From Corella eumyota (taxonomy: Eukaryota; Chordata; Ascidiacea; Phlebobranchia; Corellidae): 64,000 bases of DNA. The notes beneath the pieces are model-generated. The model saw only the letters and a program-made list of their open reading frames with translations, was not told the origin of the DNA and did not search any database. The stretch is from assembly GCA_963082875.1 (NCBI GenBank), contig OY720098.1, positions 21,328,001 to 21,392,000 of the forward strand. Reading direction: 5' to 3'. Each line of letters starts with the position of its first letter. The stretch's first letter is position 1. Positions 38,801 to 49,500 of the stretch are shown here, in pieces. The position numbers and the translations under genes were made by a program.

Positions 38801-41800
38801 ATATGTTAGAATTTTTCCAACTTGCACGAGGATACCATTATTTTAAAAATTGGTCAAGTATTTTTTGAGATATCGGGATTTGAAGGTAAATATTGTAAAT
38901 AGGGAAAGTCCCAACGCTCGCGAGTCACGTGACGCACGACGTCATCGTCGTAAGATCATATGCTGGCAGACATAGGAAAATGACCTTATTTTGTTCTCTC
39001 TGACCCGTTTGTTGTACTTTTTTATAAATTTTTTTTGCAGAAAACAAACTTAACATAAAAAGCAATATTTAGCCATATTATATAAAACATTTAGCCATAT
39101 TACATATTTTTTACTTTTAAAGTATTTTTAATTAGGTAGGCCGTATTTAAAAAAATTTAACAAATTATGGCTATGCTGTTAATTTTAAAAATTTACCAGC
39201 CAAAAACGCTTACAAACTTTTGCAAGAAAAAACAGGTCAACTTAAGGCAAAGTTTACCGTTAACACAGTCTTAGTTTTGTTTAAAATAAAATCACTTTAT
39301 TGTTGTTAACTAATATATTGTCAAATTGTTCAAGTTAGAGTATTTAGCCTATATAGACAATATATACTTTATTTTGGTTATACTATAACAATTATTTTAG
39401 TTATATTTTTACAAGTATAAAGCACAAACTAAAGTTAAGAAGGGCAGCAAACACTATTATTTGTTGTCAGGGGTGCAATTACTTACGTATATTGTACGTT
39501 GAAAATTGTTTGGTTTATTAATTAAAAAATCCATAAAAGATGTTAACCAGAATATTTAGTTTATAGTTTATTGATGTATTATATACTTTATGTGTCTTAA
39601 TCCAAGTGACGTTTAGTGATTAGAACTAGTTTTATATGATACCCAACAAAATTGTCGGATATTTTAAGTTTTAAGCAAAACCTATACTGTTCTAACAGGT
39701 AAACTTTGCTTCAGTAACACTCAATTAACCTGTCTGTTTCTTGTAAGTGTTTGTCAACCAATCCTGGCCGTTTTTGGGTTGTAAATTTCTAAAATTAACA
39801 ACATAACCTTAATTTGTTAGAATTTTTCAAATACAGCCTACCTAATTAAAAATACTTTAAAAGTAAAAAATGTCTTATATAATATGCCTAAATATTGCTT
39901 TTTATGTTAAGTTTGTTTTCTGCAAAAAAAAATTTTAAAAAAGTACAACAAACGGGTCAGAGAGGACAAAATATGGCCATTTTCCTATGTCTGCCAGCAT
40001 ATGATCTTACGACGATGACGTCGTGCGTCACGTGACTCGCGAGCGTTGGGACTTTCCCTATTTACAATATTTACCTTCAAATCCCGATATCTCAAAAAAT
40101 ACTTGACCAATTTTTAAAATAATGGTATCCTCGTGCAAGTTGGAAAAATTCTAACATATTTAAAAAGGAAACTCTACGACCGAACCATCTCTTTAAGCTA
40201 TCTGTAAACGCCAGGCTTTAGAGTAAATAGTGTGGCAATGGTGCGACTCGAACCCTAAACCTTTTGTTGTGTTTAAGCTATCTGTAAACACTGGTCCAAG
40301 GACGATCAATGTCGCATGTGGCGCTCTAGTCCGACACCATGACCGATTTACCACAATACCGGAAAAACACAGAATTAATTGGGTTGAAATAGTAGCGATT
40401 AAATTATAAAAGTGACCTCATGTGGTAAAAATAATATAAATCGGACCTGTAAGCAGTGGGAATCGAACCTTGGACCATATATATGTATCAAAAAGTAGAG
40501 ATCAAACCAAGGCCCTTACATGGATATGCCAAGTGCTACAATCAATGTGTCGCATTTTCTTCCCAAACTTTTATTCAATGAATAATAATAATAAAAATAT
40601 AGCTTACCATGACAGATTTCAAACTCATGTTTTGATACGTTCCCATCGTGTCGATCCTGAAACCCAAAGTTTCCTCTTTTCCTTTAAATCTTTCTTGGTC
40701 GTATCTACTATAACCTGGTACCTGGGTTTGTGGTTTTCGAGTCGTCTAAAATTAAATAAAACTTGTTAAAAATTTTAACCATTTTGTGAAATGTGATAGT
40801 ACGCAAATTTTGCTGCAAGAATATTTGAAAATAATAATTTAAAAAATGCATAAATTTTGTACAGTTTGAATTGTATCAAAATATTTTTGAAACGAAGTGT
40901 ATTTAATTTGTATTAAAGGACAAAAACCATCAAATAAAGGAGTTAATTTAACAACTAAAAGCAATCTAACAGCTTAATTTAACTAGTAAATTATTAAAAC
41001 ATTGAGAAAAACAATCGAACAAAAAAATGATTAAAAAGTTTTTACTCACAGTGATTGAAGGTTTGTTGGTTGACACCACACTAGAGCTTGAATGCTGATT
41101 GGTCGACGTTTGCTCCTTCTCACTCTTTCCTCCCTCCTCTTTTGCTTTGATCGAGCTTAACAAAACAAAAACATTTTTCGCAAAATCTTTGCCCGCGCTT
41201 TGAAGGACGGACGACCTTGTTCTCCAATTCCTCTCCCTCGAGATAATCTCAGAGGTCAAATCAAAGGTCGAGTCATCTTCTGTGACCTCTGCATTGTTAC
41301 CAAGGTGAGTGGAAGTTGAAAAGGTCACAGGTTCATGTTCGTCTTAAAAAAGTTAAATTTCGAATTTTATTCCAATAATTTATCAATTTGAACCGGCAGC
41401 GTGGTGTAGTGGTAAATACACTTGCTACATTACATGAGGTCGTGGGTTCAATCCCCACTGCTCTCATGTTGTAGCACCCTTGGGTAAGGCACTATAAAAC
41501 TCCTGCTGAGCAAGCACTTAATCAGCAGCATAATTATCGGGCAATTATAATCAATAATATCCCAAACTGCCACAGGCAACTTGAGACTGGGTCGAAGTAA
41601 CTAATGTTACCCTATGTTAAAGTCGCGCATTCGACTTTCCCACATCGAGGATAAATACAAAAAAAAAACAATCATCGAAAAAAGTCACAAACAAGGACTT
41701 TATTGAATTTTCAAAAAAAAATTCTAATATATATAGAATGTTGTTAATTATTATCCTAAGCAACTCACCATTTACATCAACTTCTTGAATTGTTTTCTGT

Positions 41801-43690
41801 TTTCTTGCTTTATATTTCGCTTTCATGGCTGCAATTTTCTCAACACTAATAGCCTCGGAAATCGATGATTTTATTTGCTCTGTCGTCACCGCTTTCTCAC
41901 CTTTTGCATCCAATCTATCAACCAATCGTTGCTGGAAAAATAATAATTGTCAAAAAACATTAAAAATATTTTAGAAATTTTTTTTTGGTATGGCAAGCTT
42001 ATATTTACATTTTAATAAAAGTGTCTACCTGAATAACAAAAGTACTTACCCTGTTTCTGATGGCTTTTTGTTGGTCTTCATATCTCGATCTCTTTTGCAA
42101 TGGTTCAGTGGTTTCATCGGTCTGATTGGAAGTTGGCGCACGTTTGACAACTTTGCTCGGCCGTTGTAACGTGATATCAAGTGGAGCACTTTTGTCGACA
42201 TTTGCTGAGGTGGCTAATAATGTTTCAAAAATATCAATTTAGTTTTCTGTATATGGTTATATAACTATTTAATTATATAACTTGTTGATAGCCTACTCTA
42301 CAAGCTACAATTTAATTGTAGTAATATGGTCGCAACTTTTAACTAATATTTGCGCCCGCTATTTTACCTGCACACCACAAACAGCAAGTTTTATTTATTT
42401 TGTAGACCTATTGTTTGAGCACACATAGATATATATTTATATATTCTTTATTATATTTCTAGAATAAAATATTTAACAGCGCAGATTTTAAATTTAATCA
42501 CAATAGGAAAACATAATCACAGTTTAGGTCTCATTATCCAACAATTAATGTATGGGCAAACTTAACAGTGTTTGTGTAAATATCTGACAACTATTAAGAT
42601 TTTTTTTGAAGCCACAAATGAATAAAAATCTCATAATATCAAATAAAACAATTTCACAACTTACCAATATCTCCATTAAGATAAGCTAATAAGTCTTTTC
42701 TGTCCGGCCTGCGAACGACCGATATTTCTTCTGCTGCAGCGTGTCTGACATACAGGGGATGTGACAACTTCACGTTCTTTATGAGGAAGTAGATTGACTC
42801 AAGTGTGTAATATTCCTTACTGCTACCATCCTTCCCCGTACTGTTGGAAAAAAAAAACAAGTTATAGAATTTATAAACTTATCGATTACTTTTAAACAGG
42901 ATATTTTTTGGTATTCAAATATCCTTATTATGGAAAAAACATCTTTATGACCTAAACATAAAGTAACATTTATTACCCAAACCCAGTTTTGGGTTTTTTG
43001 TATTGTTGATAGTATATTACTTAAAGCCTGCTGCAATATAAAAGCAGTGGGGATATGAAAGCAAATATTTGGATCTCTATTAGCGTCGTCCGCCAGTTGA
43101 AACGATTAGTACTAAAATGAGTAAAGAAAGGACGGAATTCACAAGAAAAGACTAGGGAAAGGTTTTAAAAATTCCGCCCTTCCCGCATTTTATAACTTGG
43201 CCAACAAATCTAATAGAGCTTCAAATACCTTGGTTATTTGGTTCAGATTAGAATTAAATTTAACCGGTAGCATGGTGTAGTGGTAAGAACACTTGCTACA
43301 CAACCATGAAGTCGTGGGTTCAATCCCCACTGGTTTCATACTGTAGCGCCCTTAAGTAAGGTGCTATAAACGGTATAAACTCCTGCTGAGCCAGCACTTA
43401 ATCAGCAGCATAATTATCGGGCAATTATAATCTATAATATCCCGAACTGGAAAAGTCAACTTGAGATTAAAGTAACAAATGTTACTCTATGTTTAGGTTG
43501 TGAAGTCAACCTTTCCACATCGAGAATAAAGATATATAAAAAAAAAATGCTTAACTTACCCCCAAATCATGTAATTTGTTTTCACATTTTTAGGCCAGGA
43601 AAAATCCCCGAAAATAATATGCCCGTCATGCTCTTCTATTGCTTTTTTACCAATGTTATATTCCCGTAAAATACTGAGTGCATCTGCCAT
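35891..43690 (-). CDS. CDC73: CDC73/parafibromin, Paf1 complex subunit
   Basis: Nuclear subunit of the Paf1 complex acting in RNA polymerase II elongation and histone modification. Eleven exons, 559 residues, phases consistent: 43560-43690, 42665-42840, 42050-42213, 41769-41931, 41050-41342, 40608-40745, 38336-38533, 37336-37472, 36746-36846, 36006-36147, 35891-35927. The N-terminal domain shows [24 protein letters not shown] and [14 protein letters not shown]. The middle shows [20 protein letters not shown] and [12 protein letters not shown], then [16 protein letters not shown]. The Ras-like C-terminal domain has [17 protein letters not shown] and ends [10 protein letters not shown], like the human end. 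The final exon codes only about 12 residues. Introns hold SINEs in both orientations, a foldback element and other repeats. CpG octamers are almost absent, in contrast to the convergent nucleotidase gene. Confidence 0.97.
36428..36698 (+). mobile_element. SINE, 5' truncated, in CDC73 intron
   Basis: Starts within the head (acacttgctacaccacacat), keeps the B box gggttcaattccc and the full body to gatatatac plus an A run. It is inserted antisense to CDC73. Confidence 0.85.
37030..37250 (+). repeat. Unclassified dispersed repeat, two copies in tandem
   Basis: Two diverged copies of the same core: ctgctgtttgtggtgc with gacaaatattaacc near 37082, and ctgccgtttctggtgctcg with caaatattagtt near 37170. 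Inverted relatives are at 42318 and 11875. They lie in a CDC73 intron. Confidence 0.55.
37806..38094 (-). mobile_element. SINE, near full length, in CDC73 intron
   Basis: Inverted copy of the 24606 family, ending accactacaccacgctgccgg and opening with tatatctttatcctcaatg. It is in the same strand sense as CDC73. Confidence 0.85.
38768..40192. mobile_element. Foldback DNA element with TTAA target duplications
   Basis: About 1425 bases bounded by TTAA at 38764-38767 and 40193-40196. The ends are AGAGATGGTTCGG and its complement CCGAACCATCTCT. The inverted arms run about 500 bases each (to roughly 39270 and from roughly 39690) and include a CpG-rich stretch cgctcgcgagtcacgtgacg. The spacer of about 420 bases is AT-rich with no transposase frame, so the element is non-autonomous. 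TTAA duplication is typical of piggyBac-type elements, but the termini do not begin with the usual CCY, so the family is uncertain. A fragment resembling one end lies at 38723-38735. Confidence 0.85.
40197..40330 (-). repeat. Second SINE family fragments flanking the foldback element
   Basis: Inverted tail units: gctatctgtaaacgcc, gtggcaatggtgcgactcga, then ccttttgttgtgtttaagct. The foldback element split one unit; its other half lies at 38748-38763. The intact neighbour at 40258-40285 shows the unfilled site. Confidence 0.7.
41392..41669 (+). mobile_element. SINE, near full length, in CDC73 intron
   Basis: Head gcagcgtggtgtagtggtaa, B box gggttcaatcccc, shared body, and end atcgaggataaatac with an A run. 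It is inserted antisense to CDC73. Confidence 0.85.
42318..42430 (-). repeat. Unclassified dispersed repeat, inverted copy
   Basis: ggtcgcaacttttaactaat, tatttgcgcccgctatttta and cacaccacaaacagcaagtt match 11875 directly and 37030 inverted. It lies in a CDC73 intron. Confidence 0.55.
43261..43548 (+). mobile_element. SINE, near full length, in CDC73 intron 1
   Basis: Head ggtagcatggtgtagtgg, B box gggttcaatcccc, full body to gatatataa and an A run. A short stretch in the gagactgggtcgg part is missing compared with other copies. The element ends about a dozen bases from the exon 1 splice donor at 43560. Confidence 0.85.
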
Positions 43691-44771
43691 GATTAAATTA
43701 ATCTTATCTACATAACAGCTGAAAAAAAATGAAATATTGTTGAACGCATACGATTAGACCATTAACTCAAACTATTTTATTTATCTCTTTGTTTACTGCA
43801 TAAAACGTTTTCTCTAAATATAAAAACAAACTTGTGGCATTTTCTGCAAGTTCCGCATTTGCGTTAAAGCTAAAATCGAGGATAAACTAAACAAAGTCGC
43901 TCATGCAAAACGTTTATTATATTATTTATCCCCAATTTATTTTTAATTTAAAAAAAATAATGTTAACTTAGACAGTTTTAGTATGCTAAGTTGTGTGCTA
44001 TACCTATAATAATGACCCCTTTATTTTTGCTTTACTTTACAGCACTCCTTTCTTAATAACATTGACTCCATTTGGGTAAGACCTACCTTGTATCAGAACA
44101 GCTTTAATGCAAAAAAATGTAGTCATTTGTGATGATCAAAATTTTTGTTAACCTAACAAAAATTAAGACCAAAATTTTATAGAATTATAATTTATTATTG
44201 TTAGCTGTTATTGTACATTTTATGCAAAGGTTAAAATAGGTTTAATTCAAAACAAAATATTTAAATCTCACAACTAACTCATATAAGTTTATTTTAATTA
44301 ATATTCAATATAACCACAAAGAAAAACATAAAATAAAAAATCCAAAACACACTACAGTTAAAATACAACAAAAGTTATTATTGCACAACCGCATACACAA
44401 ACATTCCGTTATAACAAAAAAATTTTAAATTAACAAATTTGGAATATTACTGTTTTAATATGAAGAAGTATACTTAAGTTTTAAGGTATTTCAGGTATTT
44501 ATCTACCCACAGCAATATGTTTAAGTAGGTTATTAACTGAATTAATAAAACCAGATCAACTATGTTTTAAAAAGAATAGAAAGTTTTAATGTAAAAATTT
44601 AATATAACTTTAAAATTTAATATCAAATAAAGACCAAAACCTTGTGTAAAATAACTTAAAAATTAAAATTTATTATAATACTAAATATTAATCTAATTTA
44701 TAAAATAATCAACACATAATAATTTCAGCAACTTCTTTACGTTCTAAATAAAACAAAGTTAATGAAAACTA
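43691..44771. other. Gap between CDC73 start and RNF181 stop
   Basis: Very AT-rich with no coding exon seen. It should hold the CDC73 promoter and the RNF181 3' UTR. No octamer and no recognised repeat. Confidence 0.5.
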
Positions 44772-45206
44772 TCAACCAAACATTGAGTTATGGAGTTCTT
44801 CAACTCTTTTCTCTCTTTCCTTTTCTCTTTGTTTCTCCAATTTAAATTCCTCGTAACTTTGATCGTCAGTTACAAGTTCATAACGACATAATGGGCATGA
44901 ATTTGTCTTTTTAAGCCACGGCTCGAGGCACGAGCCATGAAAAGTATGGTGGCATGGCATGTCAATTAAAACCCCATTGTAGGGCAACAAACAAACTGGA
45001 CAGTTCTTTGTGACATCATCATTAGTTGGTTGTCGACGAGGCAGTGCTGCCACTGCATTTTTAGAAGCGGGAGGTGCAAGTTTTTCTCCATGTGGAATAA
45101 AATCTGACAGCCCTGAAATTTCCCCACTTAAGAAAGCTCGGAGAATTGAGGTGAGATCAATTGTTTCGTTATTTGTGCAGTCATGCTCATCGAAATAAGA
45201 TGCCAT
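44772..45206 (-). CDS. RNF181: RNF181-like RING-H2 E3 ubiquitin ligase
   Basis: Single-exon 144-residue protein. The start MASYFDEHDC matches vertebrate RNF181, and the RING-H2 is complete: CPVCLLPY, MPCHHTFHGSCLEPWL, KTNSCPLCRYEL, followed by the TDDQSYEEFK motif and a charged, helical C-terminus. Length is close to the human protein (about 153). Known family members are cytosolic E3 ligases. The intron-free form may reflect ancestral structure or retroposition; no poly-A tract or target duplication proves the latter. It shares orientation with CDC73, about 1.1 kb upstream of it. Confidence 0.93.
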   Translation of the reverse strand: MASYFDEHDCTNNETIDLTSILRAFLSGEISGLSDFIPHGEKLAPPASKNAVAALPRRQPTNDDVTKNCPVCLLPYNGVLIDMPCHHTFHGSCLEPWLKKTNSCPLCRYELVTDDQSYEEFKLEKQREKEREKRVEELHNSMFG

Positions 45207-46526
45207 TTTTTTAATCGTTTGTCCTCGATCAGAGAGGCTTTATAATATATGGCTATCCTAACACAAAAATGTCTTAGTTTTAACCAACTACTTAAAATAT
45301 TTCTGTTAATTAAACAAACCTAAAGGGAATTAATTTTGACACACGTCAGGACATTGTATGTGTTAACACAACAACAGGCTAACAATAAATTAATTTGTAC
45401 TTAAACATTCTATTTAAATTGACAAATCACATATTAATGCACTGGTTAACTAGTAGCAAAGATAGTAGTTTAGCAGTTTAAGATATTTTAGATTATTATT
45501 ACCTGAAAATTAAGTTGCTGAAGTGTTGGTTTATCAGCAGTTCATACTGTTTATAGCGCCTTACTCAAAGGTTCTACAGCATGATATCAGTGGGGATTAA
45601 ACCCACGACCTTTTGTAGTGTAGCAAGTGTACTTACCACTTTACCACAATTTTTTTGGTGTCTTGGCCGAGGTGACCGGGGGGCCAAAGTGTCTGGTTAC
45701 GCAATAAATATTACAAAAATGCGACGGGAAAAAATGACAAAATCAATTTTATGATTTAAAACATGCCAAAAGTATCAATGTTTACATAAAGATTTTAAGT
45801 ATGTTATGGCAGGGTCACCAATTTAGTAGTTTTAAAAGTTAATCTTAACTTTCTCGAATTTAAAACAACTTTATTTAAACAAAAAAAAAAACATTTTAAT
45901 GAAGACTAGAAAAGTTTTATTTGTTTATTTACAATGACTAGCAGATATCAAATAATCGTTACAGCGACTTTTAAATTTTTTCAAACATTGTATGCATGAT
46001 CAACTTTGTAGTTGTCCTCATTACAAAGTTAAAAATAAACTTAAAATAATATTTTTTCAACTATTTATTTTTGCTTTTTATTAAGTGCAAATGTTGTTTT
46101 AAAAACAGTTAGGCAATTTCGTTCTGCTGAACAGACGCTGCCCAATAAACAAGAATATAGACATAACTTAATCTTGGGACAGCTTTAATAAAAAGTTCGC
46201 TACAGCGATGCGAATTCTCTGATGACGTCATTTTACGTGACGTTTTACCTTTAAATTGAATAAGTTTAATTGTAATATTTAAACCCTAATCCACTCTAAA
46301 ATATCCATGATTTTATTGCATAACAATCAACACAAAATTACTCGGCGCAATATTCATAAATATCCACGTTTTAAACTCACTAATTGGCATTTAATTGCAT
46401 AATCAAGTTTTATTATAATAAAAATCAAGCGCTAATTAAAAAAAATAAATTAATAAAAATTATGTAAAACAGTAAATAAAACGTTCTTATGACATTATAA
46501 TCACTTGGAATATAATAATTATGACG
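45207..46526. other. Intergenic region between RNF181 and kelch B
   Basis: Contains one inverted, truncated SINE at 45476-45650. The rest is AT-rich DNA; two exact TGACGTCA octamers lie near 46202 and 46521. No exon recognised. Confidence 0.5.
45476..45650 (-). mobile_element. Old SINE fragment
   Basis: Inverted copy of the 24606 family retaining ctacagcatgatatcagtgg, B-box complement ggattaaaccc and accact near the head. It is more diverged than the other copies and lacks the tail. Confidence 0.7.
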
Positions 46527-49500
46527 TCACACAACAACCATTGTTGCACCATATATTTTACATTTTGTTTCAGCAATGATTGTCCACTTGTTGTTCGTGG
46601 GATCAAATACTTCAATGGAATTAACTGGATCATCACTAAACAACCTAAATAATAAAACAATAAACCAGAGTTTAATAAATTATTACAAACTAAATATTTA
46701 GTTTAACTTACACTTGACCCCAGCCCCCAACAACATAAATCTTGCCATCTACAACTGAGGCACAGTGACCACATCGAGCCTTGTTCATTGGGGCAACTTC
46801 TGACCATGTATTAGTAATAATGTTGTATTTGATCACTGATGAAACTGCACCAATGCCATCTTGCCATCCACCTAGATTAAATTATATTAATTACCAATTA
46901 CAAATTAATGTAACTCATACAACATTTAATATTTATAACTTAAGAAAATTTAAAGTTCTTTTATATTAAATTTAACAATAAAATGTTATTTATCATAACT
47001 TAGAGTTATGTTAACCAAAACAATTGCAAGACTGTGTGGCACTTCTTTATTTTTCTATTTAATTTTAAAATAAATCTTGCATTAGTTACTAATTTTTTTT
47101 TTGCATTTTGTATTTAATTTAAATTTTTGTTGCAATAAAAATAATTTTACTTTTACTAATTCCCTGACGTATAACCTAGTCTGCCACAATAATAAACTTA
47201 ACTAATAATACTGACCAGTAACAAATATGTAATCATCCAAAACTACAGCTGCATGACCACGTACATCATATTTCAAGAGACCACTTTTGTTTATCAAAAT
47301 CAAAACATTCTGATGAACTTAATCTTCCATCTTTCTCGTTAAATCCCCAGATTGCAAATAATTTACCTGAACATGAATATTTATTTTTTAAACAATTTAT
47401 TAAGTTTATTTAATAATAATTAATTATTATATTTAATTATTTAATGTAATTCATTTTTTAACAAAAAAGTTCTCTACTGCCACCAAGCTAATTTTTAATG
47501 TTTAAAGTTTTGTTTCGGGTAATTTTAAATGGCACAATTAATAAAACAATTACATTGAAAGTTTTTAATATGATTTACAAATTATTCAATAAGTCCTAAT
47601 TTTATTTAATAATTTATAATTTTAATAATTTACAAATAACTTTCTTGTAAACTGTATTAGGTTTAACATTAAAACTCAATCTCTTGCAGCAAGTAATTCA
47701 TGTTCCCATCGTGGAACAATCATGTCAGGAATATTTCCCCTTTTATTTGTCCTCACATTCAAGAATTCCCCACTTGATAAAATTTTATTTTTATCTTCGC
47801 CTCCAGTTGTGTAAATACAATCTAAAACAATTTTAATTTTCTTTAAATTAATTTTCTAATTTTTTAGTTTTTAAAACTAAGAATAAAAACAATAAAAATT
47901 TAAAGTAAAGTTGTAACAATGGGGCATTGTTATTGTGTCACAATTGGACATTGTTAATAAATATTTTGCAAATATTAATTTTTTAATGAAACTTTAAATA
48001 TTTATTTTAGTTTACGTAAGAATTTAAAAAAATTATAATTTTGTGCAAGTTACAAAGTTAATTATTTGGGTTTGTGATGTAATAATGTAAAACAAAACTA
48101 AACCAAAACAACACAGTTTTAAATACCATAAACAAATAGTTTTAACCAACTTAAAGTTAATACCATTTAAAGTAGCTGATGATGCACGCCACCGATCTTG
48201 TTTCATTGGACTTTCAACTTTCCATTGTGGATCTACTTCATCTAACTTTAAACTCTCAACAGAGGATTTCCTATACCCTCCCATGACGAAAACTTGTTTG
48301 TTGACAACAGCAGATGAAGCTCCCTCCCTTTCTTCATTTAATTTCTACAAATATATTTTGTTTAAGTTAACATTAAATAGATTAAAAAAAATTAAAAACT
48401 CTGTAAATTTACTTTTACTTAAACTTAATAAAACATATTAACAATTTTAATTAGTCATTAATTTATTACTTAAAAACCATAAATCTTTTAAATAAAAATA
48501 AATTTTACAAAAATAATATTCTGGCCTTAAACTATAAACTTATTGTATTAAAATCAAGTTTACAAAATAAAAATATTTATTGTAAAATATAGAAAACTTA
48601 CTGGCATTTGAGTCCATTGTTGTGTAACAGAGTCAAACAAAACAACATTTGTTTCATTGGGGTAATCCCCTCCCATTATAAGTAACTTTGTTGGAACTAA
48701 ACAAATTAATTCTTGAGTTAAAATAATTTAACAAAACACATTTAATATTTAACAAACATATTAAATCTCAACAATACAATTTTAACCCTTACCTATTTTC
48801 TTTTCTTTTATCTATAAAATAAAAAGTTATAATCAATAAAAGTAGATAAAAACATTAAGAAAACTAGTTCTTAGCATATTTTTAAGAAAATAAAAGATCG
48901 ATAAAAAATAATTTAAAAAAATATATAAACTAGTCACATTTCAATCACAACTGCTGTAAAAGCTACACAATAAAAACTTCTGATGACAACTTTGTTTGAA
49001 ATTGCGATATTTATAATTATATACAGTTATCTTTATTAGAGAATAACTGTTTGAACAAAATTATATACCACAGTAGTCTATTCATATAATATTTTCTATT
49101 TCCAAAAATACAGTTTAAATACAAAACTATTCATAGAATAATATAAACTTTAAACAATCCTACCTCTATTTTTGTTGTCACAAACTTGTGAATTCTTTTC
49201 CCAGCTTTTCTTTTCATTTTTTTCAATTCAACTTCAGAAACCAAAACTTTCTTTTCTTCAGTTATTTCAACTGAATCAAGTTTTAATTCACTTTCAGAAA
49301 ACCCATTTTGAATTGAATAGTTTTGCAAAAAAACATTAAAATTGTTAAACAATTTATTTTTTATGCCAAAATATTTAAAAAATTCATGATAAACAGTTTG
49401 ATTTTCAGCCACAATTTCAATAATAAACGGTCCCCCTTGTACTCTATTAATGAATATCTCAAGCACCCCATTTGTTACAACATCAAGTAGGCCCAACACT

